A stretch of 56,984 bases of DNA from Chitinophagales bacterium (GTDB lineage: Bacteria; Bacteroidota; Bacteroidia; Chitinophagales; Chitinophagaceae), in assembly GCA_015654595.1 (NCBI GenBank), contig JAATGQ010000153.1, positions 1-56,984 on the forward strand, written 5' to 3'. Positions 18,401 to 27,397 of this stretch are shown here, piece by piece. Position 1 is the stretch's first letter, and every line of letters starts with the position of its first letter. A program made the translations under genes and the position numbers. The notes beneath the pieces were generated by a model. That model made no database searches, had not been told where the DNA came from, and saw only the letters and a program-made list of their open reading frames with translations.

Positions 18401-19022
18401 CAGGACTCATGCTGATCAATACAACCGCGGAGGCCTCGAGGACGGAGCGGGTTATCTTATATTCAACCGGCTGGTATCCCACAAAGGAAATAAGAAGGAC
18501 GTCCCCGACATTGACCTCGATGGTAAAAGAGCCGTCAGCGGCGGCAGTCACGCCTTTCCTGGTTCCCCTTATGATAATATTAGCGCCGGCAACGGGTTCT
18601 CTTTGGGCATTGCACACGACACCATGGACGGGCTTTTTGTCTTCCGGCGAGACGTCCAGGACAGGAACGCTTTCTGTTGCAGCCGGGGGAGCCGCCCTTT
18701 TTATGAATATCGTCTTCTTCCGGATGGTAAAATCCAGCCTCTGCCCTTTTAATACCTCTGTCAAAAAATCGATCAATTGCTGGTTGGCAGCGGAAACCGT
18801 TACCGGCCTGCTGTCTTTCAAAAGGTCGTAATCGAAAAGGACAACATAGCCGGTCTGCTGTTTGATGGCGGAAAAGATCTCCTTCAGCGAAACATCCGTC
18901 CCTTTAAAAGTAACCGTTTGTGCCTTTGCCGTCGCGGAGACCTGTAAAGCAAAGGCGATGAGTAGAATAAGTGTCAACTTGGTCATGAGCAGAGCAGTTT
19001 TGGTGAACCGGGGTGGTTGCAT
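15420..19022 (-). CDS. SusC/RagA-type TonB-dependent receptor with STN signalling domain
   Basis: This outer-membrane active transporter has about 1200 residues. The signal peptide is 1-34 (LILLIAFALQVSATAKAQ); a secretin/TonB short N-terminal domain follows (about 37-105, VSLKEIFSAIKQQTGYVVLFD), then a carboxypeptidase-regulatory-like domain (about 124-205), the plug (about 230-345, with FNIRGISTMSANQSPLIVVDGYP and ILKDAAAATVYG) and the beta-barrel ending in YTIAIFTNF. The STN domain is the part that contacts FecR, so this receptor signals its own induction. I prefer the start at 19022 (MQPPRFTKTALLM), usual for the family; upstream in-frame starts (19067, 19157) add unrelated residues. A 222-base gap separates it from fecR. 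Confidence 0.94.
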   Translation of the reverse strand: MQPPRFTKTALLMTKLTLILLIAFALQVSATAKAQTVTFKGTDVSLKEIFSAIKQQTGYVVLFDYDLLKDSRPVTVSAANQQLIDFLTEVLKGQRLDFTIRKKTIFIKRAAPPAATESVPVLDVSPEDKKPVHGVVCNAQREPVAGANIIIRGTRKGVTAAADGSFTIEVNVGDVLLISFVGYQPVEYKITRSVLEASAVVLISMSPAIARLDDVEVAVNTGYQRIRPEQSTGAVSQIGTKDYESQISTNFTDGLINKLPGLMINPNVTFTSRDFNNNTTSNSLFNIRGISTMSANQSPLIVVDGYPTELTLDMIDPNEIKSVTILKDAAAATVYGVRASNGVIVIERKQAAIGKPRFAFRATSGITPKENYTRYRWDPNASTTVTNYELANYKTSVNSTTWSLLTTKGTFNSSVGYPEAYYILAESAANIITPAQASASYAALESYNNTKDYSRLFLHSALTQTENLDISGGNENALYYITANYTGNRLQQLNNDNNRILLSGRTTLRLAKRFSLELTTDYQEEHANAAQVPAITAVYPYEHFQDVNGKPLAISEGSYTNPWYNNYLLSLGLEDNMYYPLQDVKEISDKTHTVNNRITANFDYKIGHGFDLLFGGIYETSRTDLEHDASAQSSEARQYVNAYATQNADGTIKFNIPKGGFLRQETDNTSSYTVRAQLNYNKRFSRDHSINGILGAEIRDLTQKSNVASYFGYDNQTLLVQPVDFADIANTTIVGSFIQSRELSNYANYFYQGYTDDRFLSAYSNLVYSYKSTYSLTGSARIDQSDLFGTNPKYKYKPLWSVGAAWNINREKFMQDITWIRMLKLRVAEGFNGNVAKESLPQVIAKSTLNTLTAPSSPALSLLSYANKSLRWEQTRNFNLGLDYELFKHISGTIDYYRKKSTDLLGNAQIDPTIGLSPTLINNASINNNGIEVSLHADWIATRKLVWNTGFILARNTSKVPKVYQNVGVAPQNANVLGYVQGYPVSAIFGYRTAGLDSAGLPLLKDKKGALYHTEAGASYTNTVAALMNSDTSGISHYLGSSIPTINFGLSNRVDIGPLYVYAMLNYYGGFKVFVPRPNPTALRPLKGAANYWKQPGDEKTTDVMAIPGYVAANANYAYLYDAKYVTNGDYLTLGDLTVSYSLDRTQLIKRSGFSHVEVKLQGSNLWTVGLNKYNYSQATGSYAKSYVTPTYTIAIFTNF

Positions 19023-19244
19023 ACATTTGCATTGTTTTGGTTGATAATAAGCAGTCCTCACAGACATGTCGAAAAATGCACCCAAACGCCGGCCGGAGAT
19101 GTCGCGAGCATTTCCGGCTTTTGTTTTGATACAGGCATATAGAGAGCTTTCTGTCAAAAGACAGGTCAGCAGAATAAGTGCAGCAACTTCAAATGGTTGA
19201 CAATAACGGTAGCTAGAGGAGAGGTTTAATTATGATAGCAATGG

Positions 19245-20498
19245 TCAGCGCAGTACGATTATTTTTTTCCCTTCGATCCTGAAATGGACGCCAATATCTC
19301 TCAGGCCATCCAATACTTCTGAGAGACTAAGATCCCGCTGCATCTCTCCGCCAAGCGTCCTGGACAGCTCGGCTCCCTGAAATTCCACTTCGACATCATA
19401 CCACCGGGCCAGCTGCCGCATGGCATCCTGCAGCGAAATTTTATTAAAATTAAACAGCCCGTTCTTCCAGGCCATAACGGCTTCCAGATCGGGGCGGTCA
19501 ACGACACCAACGGGACCGGTCTCCCCTGTCAGTACGGCTTGTTGAGCGGGTTTTAGAACGACCTCCGACAGACGACCTGGTCCTGTTGTTCCGCCATTGG
19601 TGTTCGAAACTTTTACCGATCCTTCGAGCAGCGTCACTTTACTATCGTTGGCGTCGTCATACGCGTCTACATTAAAATGGGTGCCCAGAACCTTTACGCT
19701 CATGCCGCCCTTACTCACCAAAAAAGGTTTGGCCGCATCGGCCGCTATCTCGAAATAGGCTTCCCCTGCAATAGACACCTTTCTCTCCCTGCCAATGAAA
19801 GAAACCGGATAGCTGATGGAAGATCCCGCATTTAGCCATACATGAGAGCCATCGCTGAGTGCCATATCAATCACTTTACTACCCCTTGGATTATAAAGAG
19901 TATTGTACTGGAGTTCCCCTGTGGCTGCACCCGTAGCCCCTTGGTAGGCGATCTGGCCATCGGCCAGCTTGACCAGCTGTACGTCTCCCTGTTGTGCCAG
20001 AACGCCTTTCTGAAGACTGTCCAGCGCTACCTGCTGCCCATTGGCCAGCCGGATCGTAGCCCGGTTGGATTGAGGCGCCTTTATAGCTGTAACAACGGAC
20101 CCATCTTCAGGCAGCCGATCCGAAGAATGTCGGCGACGATCCGAAACCATCAGGACCGCCGTTGTCAGACCAATGACCAGGATCGCGGCAGCGGCTGTCC
20201 ACTTCCAGCGACGATTCCGGCTTTTTAGCGGTACAACCCTGCTGGTATGGCTTTCTGCATAAGCCTGAAGATTGTCCCGGATACGCTGATCGGCAGTCGG
20301 CGGAAGCCCGACGACGGAGCTGTTCGCTTTTTGCTGAATAAGGTCAGTTATTTCCGGATCATTCATCAGCGCTTCGTAAGCCAGGGGCTGCGCTTCGATA
20401 AATAAATAGAGTTCCCTGACCTGATCTATGGATATAGTTTCGATGATAAAACCAGATAAGAGTCCTTTATAATATGAGTCAGAATGGGGCGTCATCAT
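19245..20498 (-). CDS. FecR-family anti-sigma factor
   Basis: This 417-residue inner-membrane protein links the SusC STN domain to the sigma factor. A cytoplasmic N-terminal part (about 1-97) is followed by one membrane helix (about 100-118, WKWTAAAAILVIGLTTAVLMV), the periplasmic FecR domain (about 195-300, with YNPRGSKVIDMALSDGSHVWLNAGSS and FEIAADAAKPFLVS) and a C-terminal DUF4974 domain (about 340-415). It lies 49 bases after the sigma gene. The two adjacent ATG codons at 20498 and 20495 cannot be told apart. Confidence 0.94.
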   Translation of the reverse strand: MMTPHSDSYYKGLLSGFIIETISIDQVRELYLFIEAQPLAYEALMNDPEITDLIQQKANSSVVGLPPTADQRIRDNLQAYAESHTSRVVPLKSRNRRWKWTAAAAILVIGLTTAVLMVSDRRRHSSDRLPEDGSVVTAIKAPQSNRATIRLANGQQVALDSLQKGVLAQQGDVQLVKLADGQIAYQGATGAATGELQYNTLYNPRGSKVIDMALSDGSHVWLNAGSSISYPVSFIGRERKVSIAGEAYFEIAADAAKPFLVSKGGMSVKVLGTHFNVDAYDDANDSKVTLLEGSVKVSNTNGGTTGPGRLSEVVLKPAQQAVLTGETGPVGVVDRPDLEAVMAWKNGLFNFNKISLQDAMRQLARWYDVEVEFQGAELSRTLGGEMQRDLSLSEVLDGLRDIGVHFRIEGKKIIVLR

Positions 20499-20547
20499 TT
20501 AGAAGACTAAAAAACAGCAAAAGGGGTTATTCCAAAAATCGATTTTT

Positions 20548-21153
20548 TCATAAAATTTTTTGGATCAAAAGGATCAGAATGGGAATATTGATCCGATTTT
20601 TAATATAAGTGCGTAATAGTGAGAGTGTTTGGGTCATATGGGCTTTGACGGTATGGCTGGAAATACCGAGTTCCTGCGCCGCTTCCTCATAGCTTTTCTT
20701 TTCTTTTTTACAAAGCTCGTAGATCCTGCGGCGCTGCGGAGAGAGGGAGTTCAACGCTTCTTCTACCAGCGCGTCGTATTGCAGCAATTCTCCCTGGCTG
20801 TATTCATCGGCCGCTGTTATAGCGGTATAATAAAGGGTCAGCTGGTCAAAAAGCTGGCGGCTGACGGCCACCTGTTTATTCATATCGATGGCGCTGTTAT
20901 GGCCGATACGAAAGAGGTAACTGCGGAGATTTTGTTTGATATCCAGACGTTCCCGGACATCCCATATCTTTATAAAAACGTCCTGTACCAGGTCTTCCGC
21001 CAGTTCGGGAACCTTGATCAGGGTCAGGATGTATCGGTACATGTCGTGACGATAACGATTGTAAAGCTCTGCAAAGGCCAGGGTATCATCCCTGCTGATC
21101 AACGCGAGCAGATCCTTGTCTGTATGGGTCGAATAATCTGGAATAGGTGCCAC
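20548..21153 (-). CDS. ECF RNA polymerase sigma factor (FecI-like)
   Basis: This 201-residue extracytoplasmic-function sigma factor probably drives the SusC operon when FecR releases it. Region 2 (about 20-90) shows FAELYNRYRHDMYRYILTL and DLVQDVFIKIWDVRERLDI; region 4 (about 130-185) shows LSPQRRRIYELCKKEKKSYEEAAQELGISSHTVKAHMTQTL (given in part). The protein ends in a short hydrophobic tail (INIPILILLIQKIL), seen in many Bacteroidota members. Translation appears to begin at GTG, since no upstream ATG is in frame. It is divergent from the serine hydrolase at 21265. Confidence 0.94.
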   Translation of the reverse strand: MAPIPDYSTHTDKDLLALISRDDTLAFAELYNRYRHDMYRYILTLIKVPELAEDLVQDVFIKIWDVRERLDIKQNLRSYLFRIGHNSAIDMNKQVAVSRQLFDQLTLYYTAITAADEYSQGELLQYDALVEEALNSLSPQRRRIYELCKKEKKSYEEAAQELGISSHTVKAHMTQTLSLLRTYIKNRINIPILILLIQKIL

Positions 21154-21264
21154 TTTAGTGACTAAAAATACAAAAGAAAGCTATTGCTGCCGTCGCCTTT
21201 TAGCAATTTAGCCCCGGGACGCCCGATTGCTCGTTTTTGATTATATTAGTGAATATACTTCATT

Positions 21265-22392
21265 ATGAAAAAGCGCCTTACTGCCTCATCCTTATTCCTC
21301 TTTCTTTTCTACTGTCATTCCATCTGTTTTGGTCAGCAGGATCCTGCACTCACGCCGGTAATCAAACGATTTTCCGACAAGATAACCCAGGATATCGATG
21401 CAGACAACATCCACGGTAGTATTTCCGTGGCTGTATTACATAACAAAAGTATTATCTGGTCAAAGGCCTTTGGATATGCCAGCCATGAAAAGGATGTTCC
21501 GGCCGACACGGCTACGATCTATCGGCTGGGTTCCATCACCAAATCATTTACCGCAGTGCTATTGATGCAGCTGGTAGAAGAAGGTAAGGTAAAGCTGGAT
21601 GATCCTGTCGAGAATTTCGTACCCGAGGTGAGGAATCTGAAGGGGTATGACAAGGCAGGCAAGATCACACTCAGGCAGCTGGCCTCCCATACCTCCGGCT
21701 TGCAAAGGGAGCCCAGGCTTGCCGATGCCAGTGTCGGCCCTGTGGACCATTGGGAGGAGAAAGTGATGGCTTGTATACCGCGATCCTCTTTTGCCCACCA
21801 ACCGGCAACTCAATTCCTGTATTCGAACATCGGCTTTGCCATACTTGGACTGGCCATCGAACGGATCGCGGGTATCCCCTATCTGCAATTGATCCAGCAG
21901 CGTATCTTAACCCCGCTGCATATGGATCATACGTTCTTTACATTGCCGGATAGTCTTCGCCCCCATCTTGCAGAAGGTATCGAAAATGACCGGAATGGCG
22001 CCTCAAACCTAACAACGCCGCTACGGGAATTAGACGGACGAGGTTATCGGGTGCCCAATGGCGGCCTTTTTTCGACAAGCGGCGACCTTGCCAAATTTGC
22101 CGCTGCCCTTGAAAAGAGCTCTCCAATGCTTAGCGATGCAAGTCTTGCCATGCTGCAGCAGGTTCCGCCGGGAGGCGGTCATTACGGATTAGGCTTGATC
22201 CTGACAAAGAACGACAAGGTGGACATCATCGGGCATAATGGTTCTGTTGCCGGCTATACCTCCAGATATGCCATCGAGCAGGAAAGCGGATTTGCCGTTA
22301 TTTTGCTTCGGAACTATAATATAGGGCAGACCAATCTTGATCTGACCGCGCTGGAGCTATTGGAGCAACTCAAAAAGGCCTCGGAAAAATGA
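21265..22392 (+). CDS. Serine hydrolase, beta-lactamase class C / PBP4* fold
   Basis: This 375-residue secreted enzyme is of the Beta-lactamase (class C-like, peptidase S12) family. A signal peptide covers about residues 1-23 (LFLFLFYCHSICFG). The catalytic motifs are complete: Ser90-Ile-Thr-Lys93 (SxxK), Tyr186-Ser-Asn188 (YxN) and His324-Asn-Gly326 in place of KTG. The HxG third motif and overall length fit esterases or D-aminopeptidase-like members better than true beta-lactamases, so resistance should not be inferred. It is a lone gene, 70 bases before DoxX. Confidence 0.9.
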   Translation: MKKRLTASSLFLFLFYCHSICFGQQDPALTPVIKRFSDKITQDIDADNIHGSISVAVLHNKSIIWSKAFGYASHEKDVPADTATIYRLGSITKSFTAVLLMQLVEEGKVKLDDPVENFVPEVRNLKGYDKAGKITLRQLASHTSGLQREPRLADASVGPVDHWEEKVMACIPRSSFAHQPATQFLYSNIGFAILGLAIERIAGIPYLQLIQQRILTPLHMDHTFFTLPDSLRPHLAEGIENDRNGASNLTTPLRELDGRGYRVPNGGLFSTSGDLAKFAAALEKSSPMLSDASLAMLQQVPPGGGHYGLGLILTKNDKVDIIGHNGSVAGYTSRYAIEQESGFAVILLRNYNIGQTNLDLTALELLEQLKKASEK

Positions 22393-22461
22393 TCGTGCTC
22401 AGATGCCTTATTTTGTTATATTGGCGGTGAGATCGGTTTATTCTTTTGTAAACAAGCCAAT

Positions 22462-22842
22462 ATGAAAAATAAGATCCTTTTTGTTCTTTCTCTGTTAGCC
22501 GGCCTTATGTTTGTCAACGCCGGGCTGAATAAGTTCTTTAATTACATGCCGGCGCCCAAGGAAATGCCCGAAAAAATGGCAAAAACGATGGCGGCATTTC
22601 TTGAAATCGGCTGGCTCCTGCCGCTGGTTGGCGTCATAGAAGTGCTTGGCGGCGTGTTGCTGATCATTCCAAGGACCAGGGCGCTCGGAGCCATCGTCAT
22701 ACTACCTGTGTTGACCGGTATTCTGCTCGCCAACATCAGCATGGCGCCATCGGGTTTGCCCATCGTATTCGCACTGATCGCTATCGTCGCCTGGGTCATT
22801 ATCGACAATTGGCAGAAGTATCTGCCGATGATACAGAAGTAG
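22462..22842 (+). CDS. DoxX-like integral membrane protein
   Basis: This 126-residue inner-membrane protein has four predicted helices: about 5-22, 48-70 (IGWLLPLVGVIEVLGGVLLI), 77-94 and 98-118. The pattern FVNAGLNKFF near the start and the PAPKEMPEKMAKTMAAF loop are typical of the DoxX/DoxX-like family in Bacteroidota, which has no agreed function. It converges on prpD 24 bases further on. Upstream, TTCTTTTG (22441-22448) is a possible -7 element. Confidence 0.85.
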   Translation: MKNKILFVLSLLAGLMFVNAGLNKFFNYMPAPKEMPEKMAKTMAAFLEIGWLLPLVGVIEVLGGVLLIIPRTRALGAIVILPVLTGILLANISMAPSGLPIVFALIAIVAWVIIDNWQKYLPMIQK

Positions 22843-22866
22843 TACTTTGGCGAAGGGACTGTTTTG

Positions 22867-24318
22867 TTATAGTACCATGCTGTCCACATATTCATGGACC
22901 GGCGTATCCGTGAGCTTCTGATAGTCCAGCGATGATTCAAGTATGGTACGCTGTTGCTTTTCGGGAAACTTACGAGCCAGGTTGATCTTAAACTTTTCGA
23001 TCAATTTTGGGATCCCTTCTTCCCTTCTGCGTTTATGACCGATGGGGTATTCGACAACCACTTCTTCCAGCTTGCTGCCATCGGCAAATTCGACGGTCAG
23101 CGCATTGGCAATGGAACGTTTTTCGGGATCGTGATAGTCTTTTGTAAACTGAATGTCCTCGACACAGATCATTTTGTCGCGAAGCACATCGATCCTGGGA
23201 TCTGCAGCGATATTGTCTTCGTAGTCTGCGGCAGTAAGTCTACCATACAGCAAAGGCACCGCAACCATGTATTGAATACAATGATCTCTGTCCGCCGGGT
23301 TGTTCAGCGGGCCTTTTTTGTCGATGATCCGGATGGCCGCTTCGTGCGTCCGGATCGTCAGTTTTTTTATATCGTCGGGTGTCTTCCCGGCTTGTTTGAG
23401 TTGGTGATGGATCGTCATGGCCGCCTCTACCGCTGTCTGGGAATGGAATTCGGCGGGGAAAGAGATCTTGAACAACACGTTTTCCATCACATAGGAGCCA
23501 TAAGGGCGTTGGAATTTAAACGCATTCCCTTTAAAAGAAACGTCATAAAAACCCCAGGTCCTGGCGGTAAGAACCGAAGGATAACCCATCTCGCCGGTCC
23601 TGGCGATCAATGCCAGCCGTACCCCTCTTGAAGTGGCATCCCCTGCCGCCCAGGATTTACGGCTGCCGGTATTGGGTGAATGACGATAAGTGCGCAGGGA
23701 CTGACCATCTACAAAAGCAAGTGAAAGCGCGTTGATCAGTTCTTCTTTTGTCAGACCGATCAGTCTTCCTACGACGGCCGTAGAAGCCAGTTTTACCAGC
23801 AGCACGTGATCCAGCCCCACCTTATTAAAGGAGTTTTCAAGCGCGATCACGCCCTGTATCTCATGCGCGCGGATCATCGCATCCAGCACGTCTTTCATTT
23901 TTAATGCCGGTTTGCCGGCAGCAACAGCTGTTCTTGACAGCCAGTCGGCCACGGCCAGGATCCCGCCCAGGTTATCCGAAGGATGGCCCCATTCTGCCGC
24001 CAGCCAGGTATCGTTGAAATCCAGCCAGCGAACGATAGCACCGATATTAAAAGCTGCCTGTATCGGATCCAGCTGGAAAGAAGTCCCGGGGACCTTTGCG
24101 CCATTGGGAACGATCGTGCCGGGGACGACCGGTCCCAGCAGCTTGTTACAGGCAGGATAGGTCAGCGCCTCGAATCCACAGCCAAGCGTATCCAAAAGAC
24201 AATACTGAGCCGTCTTCCAGGCCAGTTCATTTTTTATTTCATAGTTCAGTACATAATCGGCTATATCAACAAGAACCTGATCGGGCTGCGGACGTTCGTT
24301 CGAGAGGTGTGAAGACAT
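22867..24318 (-). CDS. prpD: 2-methylcitrate dehydratase (MmgE/PrpD family)
   Basis: This enzyme removes water from 2-methylcitrate in the methylcitrate cycle, which oxidises propionyl-CoA to pyruvate and succinate. The 483-residue length equals that of well-known PrpD proteins. Family segments are clear: [65 protein letters not shown] and [14 protein letters not shown]. The start at 24318 ([10 protein letters not shown]) is two bases past the prpC stop; an upstream start would overlap prpC by almost 200 bases. It is third in a prpB-prpC-prpD operon. Confidence 0.95.
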   Translation of the reverse strand: MSSHLSNERPQPDQVLVDIADYVLNYEIKNELAWKTAQYCLLDTLGCGFEALTYPACNKLLGPVVPGTIVPNGAKVPGTSFQLDPIQAAFNIGAIVRWLDFNDTWLAAEWGHPSDNLGGILAVADWLSRTAVAAGKPALKMKDVLDAMIRAHEIQGVIALENSFNKVGLDHVLLVKLASTAVVGRLIGLTKEELINALSLAFVDGQSLRTYRHSPNTGSRKSWAAGDATSRGVRLALIARTGEMGYPSVLTARTWGFYDVSFKGNAFKFQRPYGSYVMENVLFKISFPAEFHSQTAVEAAMTIHHQLKQAGKTPDDIKKLTIRTHEAAIRIIDKKGPLNNPADRDHCIQYMVAVPLLYGRLTAADYEDNIAADPRIDVLRDKMICVEDIQFTKDYHDPEKRSIANALTVEFADGSKLEEVVVEYPIGHKRRREEGIPKLIEKFKINLARKFPEKQQRTILESSLDYQKLTDTPVHEYVDSMVL

Positions 24319-24320
24319 GT

Positions 24321-25472
24321 TTATCTTTTTTCGAGTGGTATGAAGGGTTGATTTTCGGGGCCGGTGTAGTTGGCGCTTGGCCGGATGATCTTCCCGTCTT
24401 CCCGTTGTTCGATCACATGCGCGCTCCAGCCCGTAACGCGTGAAATAACAAACAGCGGCGTAAACATCGCCGTAGGTATTTCCATCAAATGATAGGCAAC
24501 GGCGGAGAACCAATCCAGGTTAGGGAACATTTTTTTCTGCTGCCACATCACCGTCTCCAGCCGTTCGGCTATACTGTATAACCGCATATCTTTTATGTCT
24601 TCCGACAACTCGCGCGCAACCTGCTTGATCACGACATTCCTTGGGTCGGAGATGGTATAGACGGGATGGCCAAAACCGATGATAACCTCTTTCCGCTGTA
24701 AGCGGTCGAGGATATCCTTTTCGGCTTCTTCCGGGGAAGTATAGCGGCTCTGTATCTCAAACGCCACTTCATTGGCGCCGCCATGTTTGGGTCCCCGAAG
24801 GGCGCCGATAGCGCCGGTCACAGCCGAATACAGATCGGAACCCGTACCTGCGATAACCCGGGCCGTGAAGGTAGAAGCGTTGAACTCGTGCTCTGCATAG
24901 AGATTGAGCGAGATCTGCATGGCTTTCTGCCAGATCTCCGGGGCTTTCTTTCCATGCAGCAGATGCAGAAAATGACCTGCAATACTATCGTCGTCGGTTT
25001 CTACTTCAATGGGCTTGCCATTATGCGAGAAATGATACCAATACAAAAGCGCTGAGGGGAAAAATGCCAGCAGCCGGTCGGCAATATCCCTGGCGCCGGC
25101 AGCAGCATGGCCTTCCTTTTCTGGCTCGAGACAACCCAACACGGAAGCCGATGTGCGAAGCACATCCATCGGATGCGTTGTCGCCGGGAGCTGTTGCAAT
25201 ACCTTTTTTACAGGCTCCGGCAAGCCGCGCAGCGACTTCAGTTTTGCTTTGTAGGCATCCAGCTGCGCTTTATCGGGCAGAGCGCCGTGGATAAGGAGAT
25301 GGGCAACTTCTTCAAACTGCGCATTTTCAGCAAGATCGAGGATATCATACCCGCGGTAGTGAAGGTCGTTCCCACTTCTGCCAACTGTGCAAAGTGCGGT
25401 ATTGCCTGCAGCAACTCCCGATAACGCTACGCTTTTTTTGGGTTTTGGCCCGGCTGTTTGATTGTCCGACAT
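24321..25472 (-). CDS. prpC: 2-methylcitrate synthase
   Basis: This enzyme condenses propionyl-CoA with oxaloacetate. The 383-residue citrate-synthase fold shows the catalytic residues His230 (GPKHGGANE), His269 (GFGHPVY) and Asp320 (PNLDWFSA), along with [21 protein letters not shown]. The N-terminal [16 protein letters not shown] and the short length (no N-terminal domain of the hexameric citrate synthases) fit the PrpC type. The context, one base after prpB and two before prpD, confirms methylcitrate rather than citrate synthase. Confidence 0.95.
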   Translation of the reverse strand: MSDNQTAGPKPKKSVALSGVAAGNTALCTVGRSGNDLHYRGYDILDLAENAQFEEVAHLLIHGALPDKAQLDAYKAKLKSLRGLPEPVKKVLQQLPATTHPMDVLRTSASVLGCLEPEKEGHAAAGARDIADRLLAFFPSALLYWYHFSHNGKPIEVETDDDSIAGHFLHLLHGKKAPEIWQKAMQISLNLYAEHEFNASTFTARVIAGTGSDLYSAVTGAIGALRGPKHGGANEVAFEIQSRYTSPEEAEKDILDRLQRKEVIIGFGHPVYTISDPRNVVIKQVARELSEDIKDMRLYSIAERLETVMWQQKKMFPNLDWFSAVAYHLMEIPTAMFTPLFVISRVTGWSAHVIEQREDGKIIRPSANYTGPENQPFIPLEKR

Positions 25473-25473
25473 A

Positions 25474-26367
25474 TTATTTACGCTTAAAAAGGTTATCTAA
25501 TTTTTCTTCATAACCATAATAGCCTATGCTGTCATACAATTCCTTGCGGGTTTGCATCGTGTCGATCACCGCTTGTTGAGTACCGTCCTGACGAATGTGC
25601 CGATATACGTTCTGAGCCGCCTTATTAGCTGCACGAAAAGCCGACAACGGATATAAGACAATGGATACTCCCGCCTTACCCAGCTCTTCGACCGTCCAGA
25701 GAGGCGTCATACCGAACTCCGTTATGTTTGCCAGGATCGGCAAGCCGGTCTCGGCTGCAAAACGGCCGTATTGGTCCAGCTCCTTTACCGCTTCGGCAAA
25801 AATAAAGTCAGCGCCGGCTTCTTTATAGGCAATCGCGCGTTCTATCGCTTTGTCGACACCTTCATTGGCGATGGCATCGGTCCTGGCGCCGATAACAAAA
25901 TGTTCATCGGTTCGCCCGTCAACGGCCGCCTTGATCCGGTCAACCATCTCTTCCTTGCTTACGATCTCTTTACCGGGACGATGTCCGCAGCGTTTGGCGC
26001 CGACCTGGTCTTCGATGTGCAAGGCCGCGGCGCCTGCTTTGATAAGGGACTTTACCGTCCTGGCGATATTAAAGGCCGAGGGACCAAAGCCGGTATCCAC
26101 GTCCACCAGCAGCGGCGTGTCCGTAACATTTGTAATTCTGTTTATATCTGTTAATACATCATCCAGCGTGGTAATACCCAGATCGGGGATGCCTAAGGAG
26201 CCTGCCGCAACGCCGCCGCCAGACAGATAGATCGCATTGAAACCAGCCTGGGCAGCCAGCAAGGCATGATTGGCGTTGATGGTTCCGACCACCTGCAAAG
26301 GGCGTTCTTTCTCCATGGCCAGCCTGAAACGGGCGCCAGGAGTATTCATATGGACTGCGTCTTTCAT
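25474..26367 (-). CDS. prpB: Methylisocitrate lyase
   Basis: This enzyme cleaves 2-methylisocitrate to pyruvate and succinate, the last step of the cycle. The 297-residue protein of the isocitrate-lyase/PEP-mutase superfamily carries the signature [10 protein letters not shown] with catalytic Cys127, the metal-binding DVDTGFG (Asp89, Asp91) and HIEDQVGAK. It is the first gene of the operon; a -7 element and a 7-base palindrome lie in its leader. No prpE, prpF, acnD or PrpR-type regulator is in the window, so propionate activation and the aconitase step must be encoded elsewhere. Confidence 0.95.
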   Translation of the reverse strand: MKDAVHMNTPGARFRLAMEKERPLQVVGTINANHALLAAQAGFNAIYLSGGGVAAGSLGIPDLGITTLDDVLTDINRITNVTDTPLLVDVDTGFGPSAFNIARTVKSLIKAGAAALHIEDQVGAKRCGHRPGKEIVSKEEMVDRIKAAVDGRTDEHFVIGARTDAIANEGVDKAIERAIAYKEAGADFIFAEAVKELDQYGRFAAETGLPILANITEFGMTPLWTVEELGKAGVSIVLYPLSAFRAANKAAQNVYRHIRQDGTQQAVIDTMQTRKELYDSIGYYGYEEKLDNLFKRK

Positions 26368-26392
26368 CGTTGTAGTAAATTATTGAATTTCG

Positions 26393-26412
26393 ACCCTATT
26401 TTCCTATAGGGT
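26393..26412. promoter_or_regulatory. Palindrome in the prpB leader, candidate operator
   Basis: ACCCTAT (26393-26399) and ATAGGGT (26406-26412) form a perfect 7-base inverted repeat with a 6-base spacer. It starts 2 bases downstream of the minus-strand -7 element, so it covers the expected transcription start. A repressor bound here would block prpBCD transcription; this role is inferred from position only. Confidence 0.5.
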
Positions 26413-26414
26413 AG

Positions 26415-26422
26415 CAAATGTA
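26415..26422 (-). promoter_or_regulatory. -7 element of the prpBCD operon
   Basis: Read on the minus strand, TACATTTG is an exact TAnnTTTG match about 47 bases upstream of the prpB ATG at 26367. Confidence 0.55.
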
Positions 26423-26493
26423 TGAATTTGCAGGATCAGTTGGAACAAATTGGCGGCCACCACCGAAAAATGGATGTTGTATAACTGGTGTCG

Positions 26494-26501
26494 TATATTT
26501 G
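26494..26501 (+). promoter_or_regulatory. -7 element of the ATP-grasp gene
   Basis: TATATTTG is an exact TAnnTTTG match ending 9 bases before the ATG at 26511. It fixes the start of that gene, because an upstream in-frame ATG at 26418 lies before the promoter. Confidence 0.6.
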
Positions 26502-26510
26502 CGCCCAGTT

Positions 26511-27380
26511 ATGAAGATCGCCTATATTACTTATGGCGGCGCCGTAAAATACGCCGCCGCCAATGGGTTTAACGAATATCTCGATCTCCTTCCCTACTTA
26601 CAGCATAAAGGACTGCACATTGAAAAGCAGATCTGGAATGACCCCGCCGTCAACTGGCAGCAGTACGATGTGGCGCTGCTTAAGACGCCGTGGGACTATC
26701 ACGAGAAGATCGATGAATTCGTATCCTGGCTTGACAAGCTTGAAGCATTAAACGTCCGGCTGCTGAACGACTACAATACCGTTCGCGGAAACCTGGACAA
26801 ACACTACCTGTCCGATGTCTCAGCTGCAGGCTTTGACGTCATCCCTTCCCTCTTCCTGGATAAGGGCTGGCAAGGTGACCTGACGAGCCTTTTCAACGAT
26901 CTGCAAACGGACAGCATCATCATAAAGCCCTGCATCAGCGGCGGCTCCAAAAACACCATCGTGGTCAGCCGGGACAATGCGGAAACTGCACACGCTGAAG
27001 TCGTACGTCTGCTCACCTTCGGCGACTATATCGTTCAACCGATGATGACGGCTGTCCAGGATGGGGAATGGTCTTTCCTGTTTTTCAACGGCCTCTACAG
27101 CCATACCGTCCTTAAGAAACCTAAGGCAGGCGATTTCCGCGTACAGCAGGGCTTTGGCGGGACGATCGAACCGCTCTCTCCCACCCCGGCAGAAATAGCG
27201 AAAGCGGCTGCTTATGTCGAACGCTTTGCTAAAGACAGCCTCTATGCAAGAGTCGACGGATTGATGGTGGACGGGAAATTTATCCTGATGGAGCTTGAGT
27301 TGACCGAGCCCTTCCTGTACTTGTCCTACGGCGCGAATGCCATTGAAAATTATTATCAGGCATTGTTGGAATGCCTCTAA
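26511..27380 (+). CDS. ATP-grasp domain protein
   Basis: This 289-residue cytoplasmic protein belongs to the prokaryotic glutathione-synthetase-like ATP-grasp group, resembling DcsG of D-cycloserine synthesis. The N-terminal MKIAYITYGG and VALLKTPWDYH form the pre-ATP-grasp domain. The ATP-binding parts are SIIIKPCISGGSKNT, then GEWSFLFFNGLYSHTVLKKP, KAGDFRVQQGFGG and the metal-binding FILMELELTEPFLYL. Such enzymes join a carboxylate to an amine via an acyl phosphate; the substrates are unknown. The start was moved to 26511 by the promoter. A secreted beta-propeller gene follows after 17 bases. Confidence 0.85.
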   Translation: MKIAYITYGGAVKYAAANGFNEYLDLLPYLQHKGLHIEKQIWNDPAVNWQQYDVALLKTPWDYHEKIDEFVSWLDKLEALNVRLLNDYNTVRGNLDKHYLSDVSAAGFDVIPSLFLDKGWQGDLTSLFNDLQTDSIIIKPCISGGSKNTIVVSRDNAETAHAEVVRLLTFGDYIVQPMMTAVQDGEWSFLFFNGLYSHTVLKKPKAGDFRVQQGFGGTIEPLSPTPAEIAKAAAYVERFAKDSLYARVDGLMVDGKFILMELELTEPFLYLSYGANAIENYYQALLECL

Positions 27381-27397
27381 AATATTAAGTTTGGAAC

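Noticed and set aside
19023..19157. N-terminal extension of SusC from an upstream start
   Set aside because: The added residues are hydrophilic and unlike the family; the start at 19022 gives the standard leader and signal peptide.
21265..22392. Calling the serine hydrolase an antibiotic beta-lactamase
   Set aside because: The HxG third motif and general sequence fit the wider S12/esterase group; no resistance context is present.
26418..26510. Upstream start for the ATP-grasp protein
   Set aside because: A consensus -7 element lies at 26494-26501, downstream of that start, and the extension does not fit the family.
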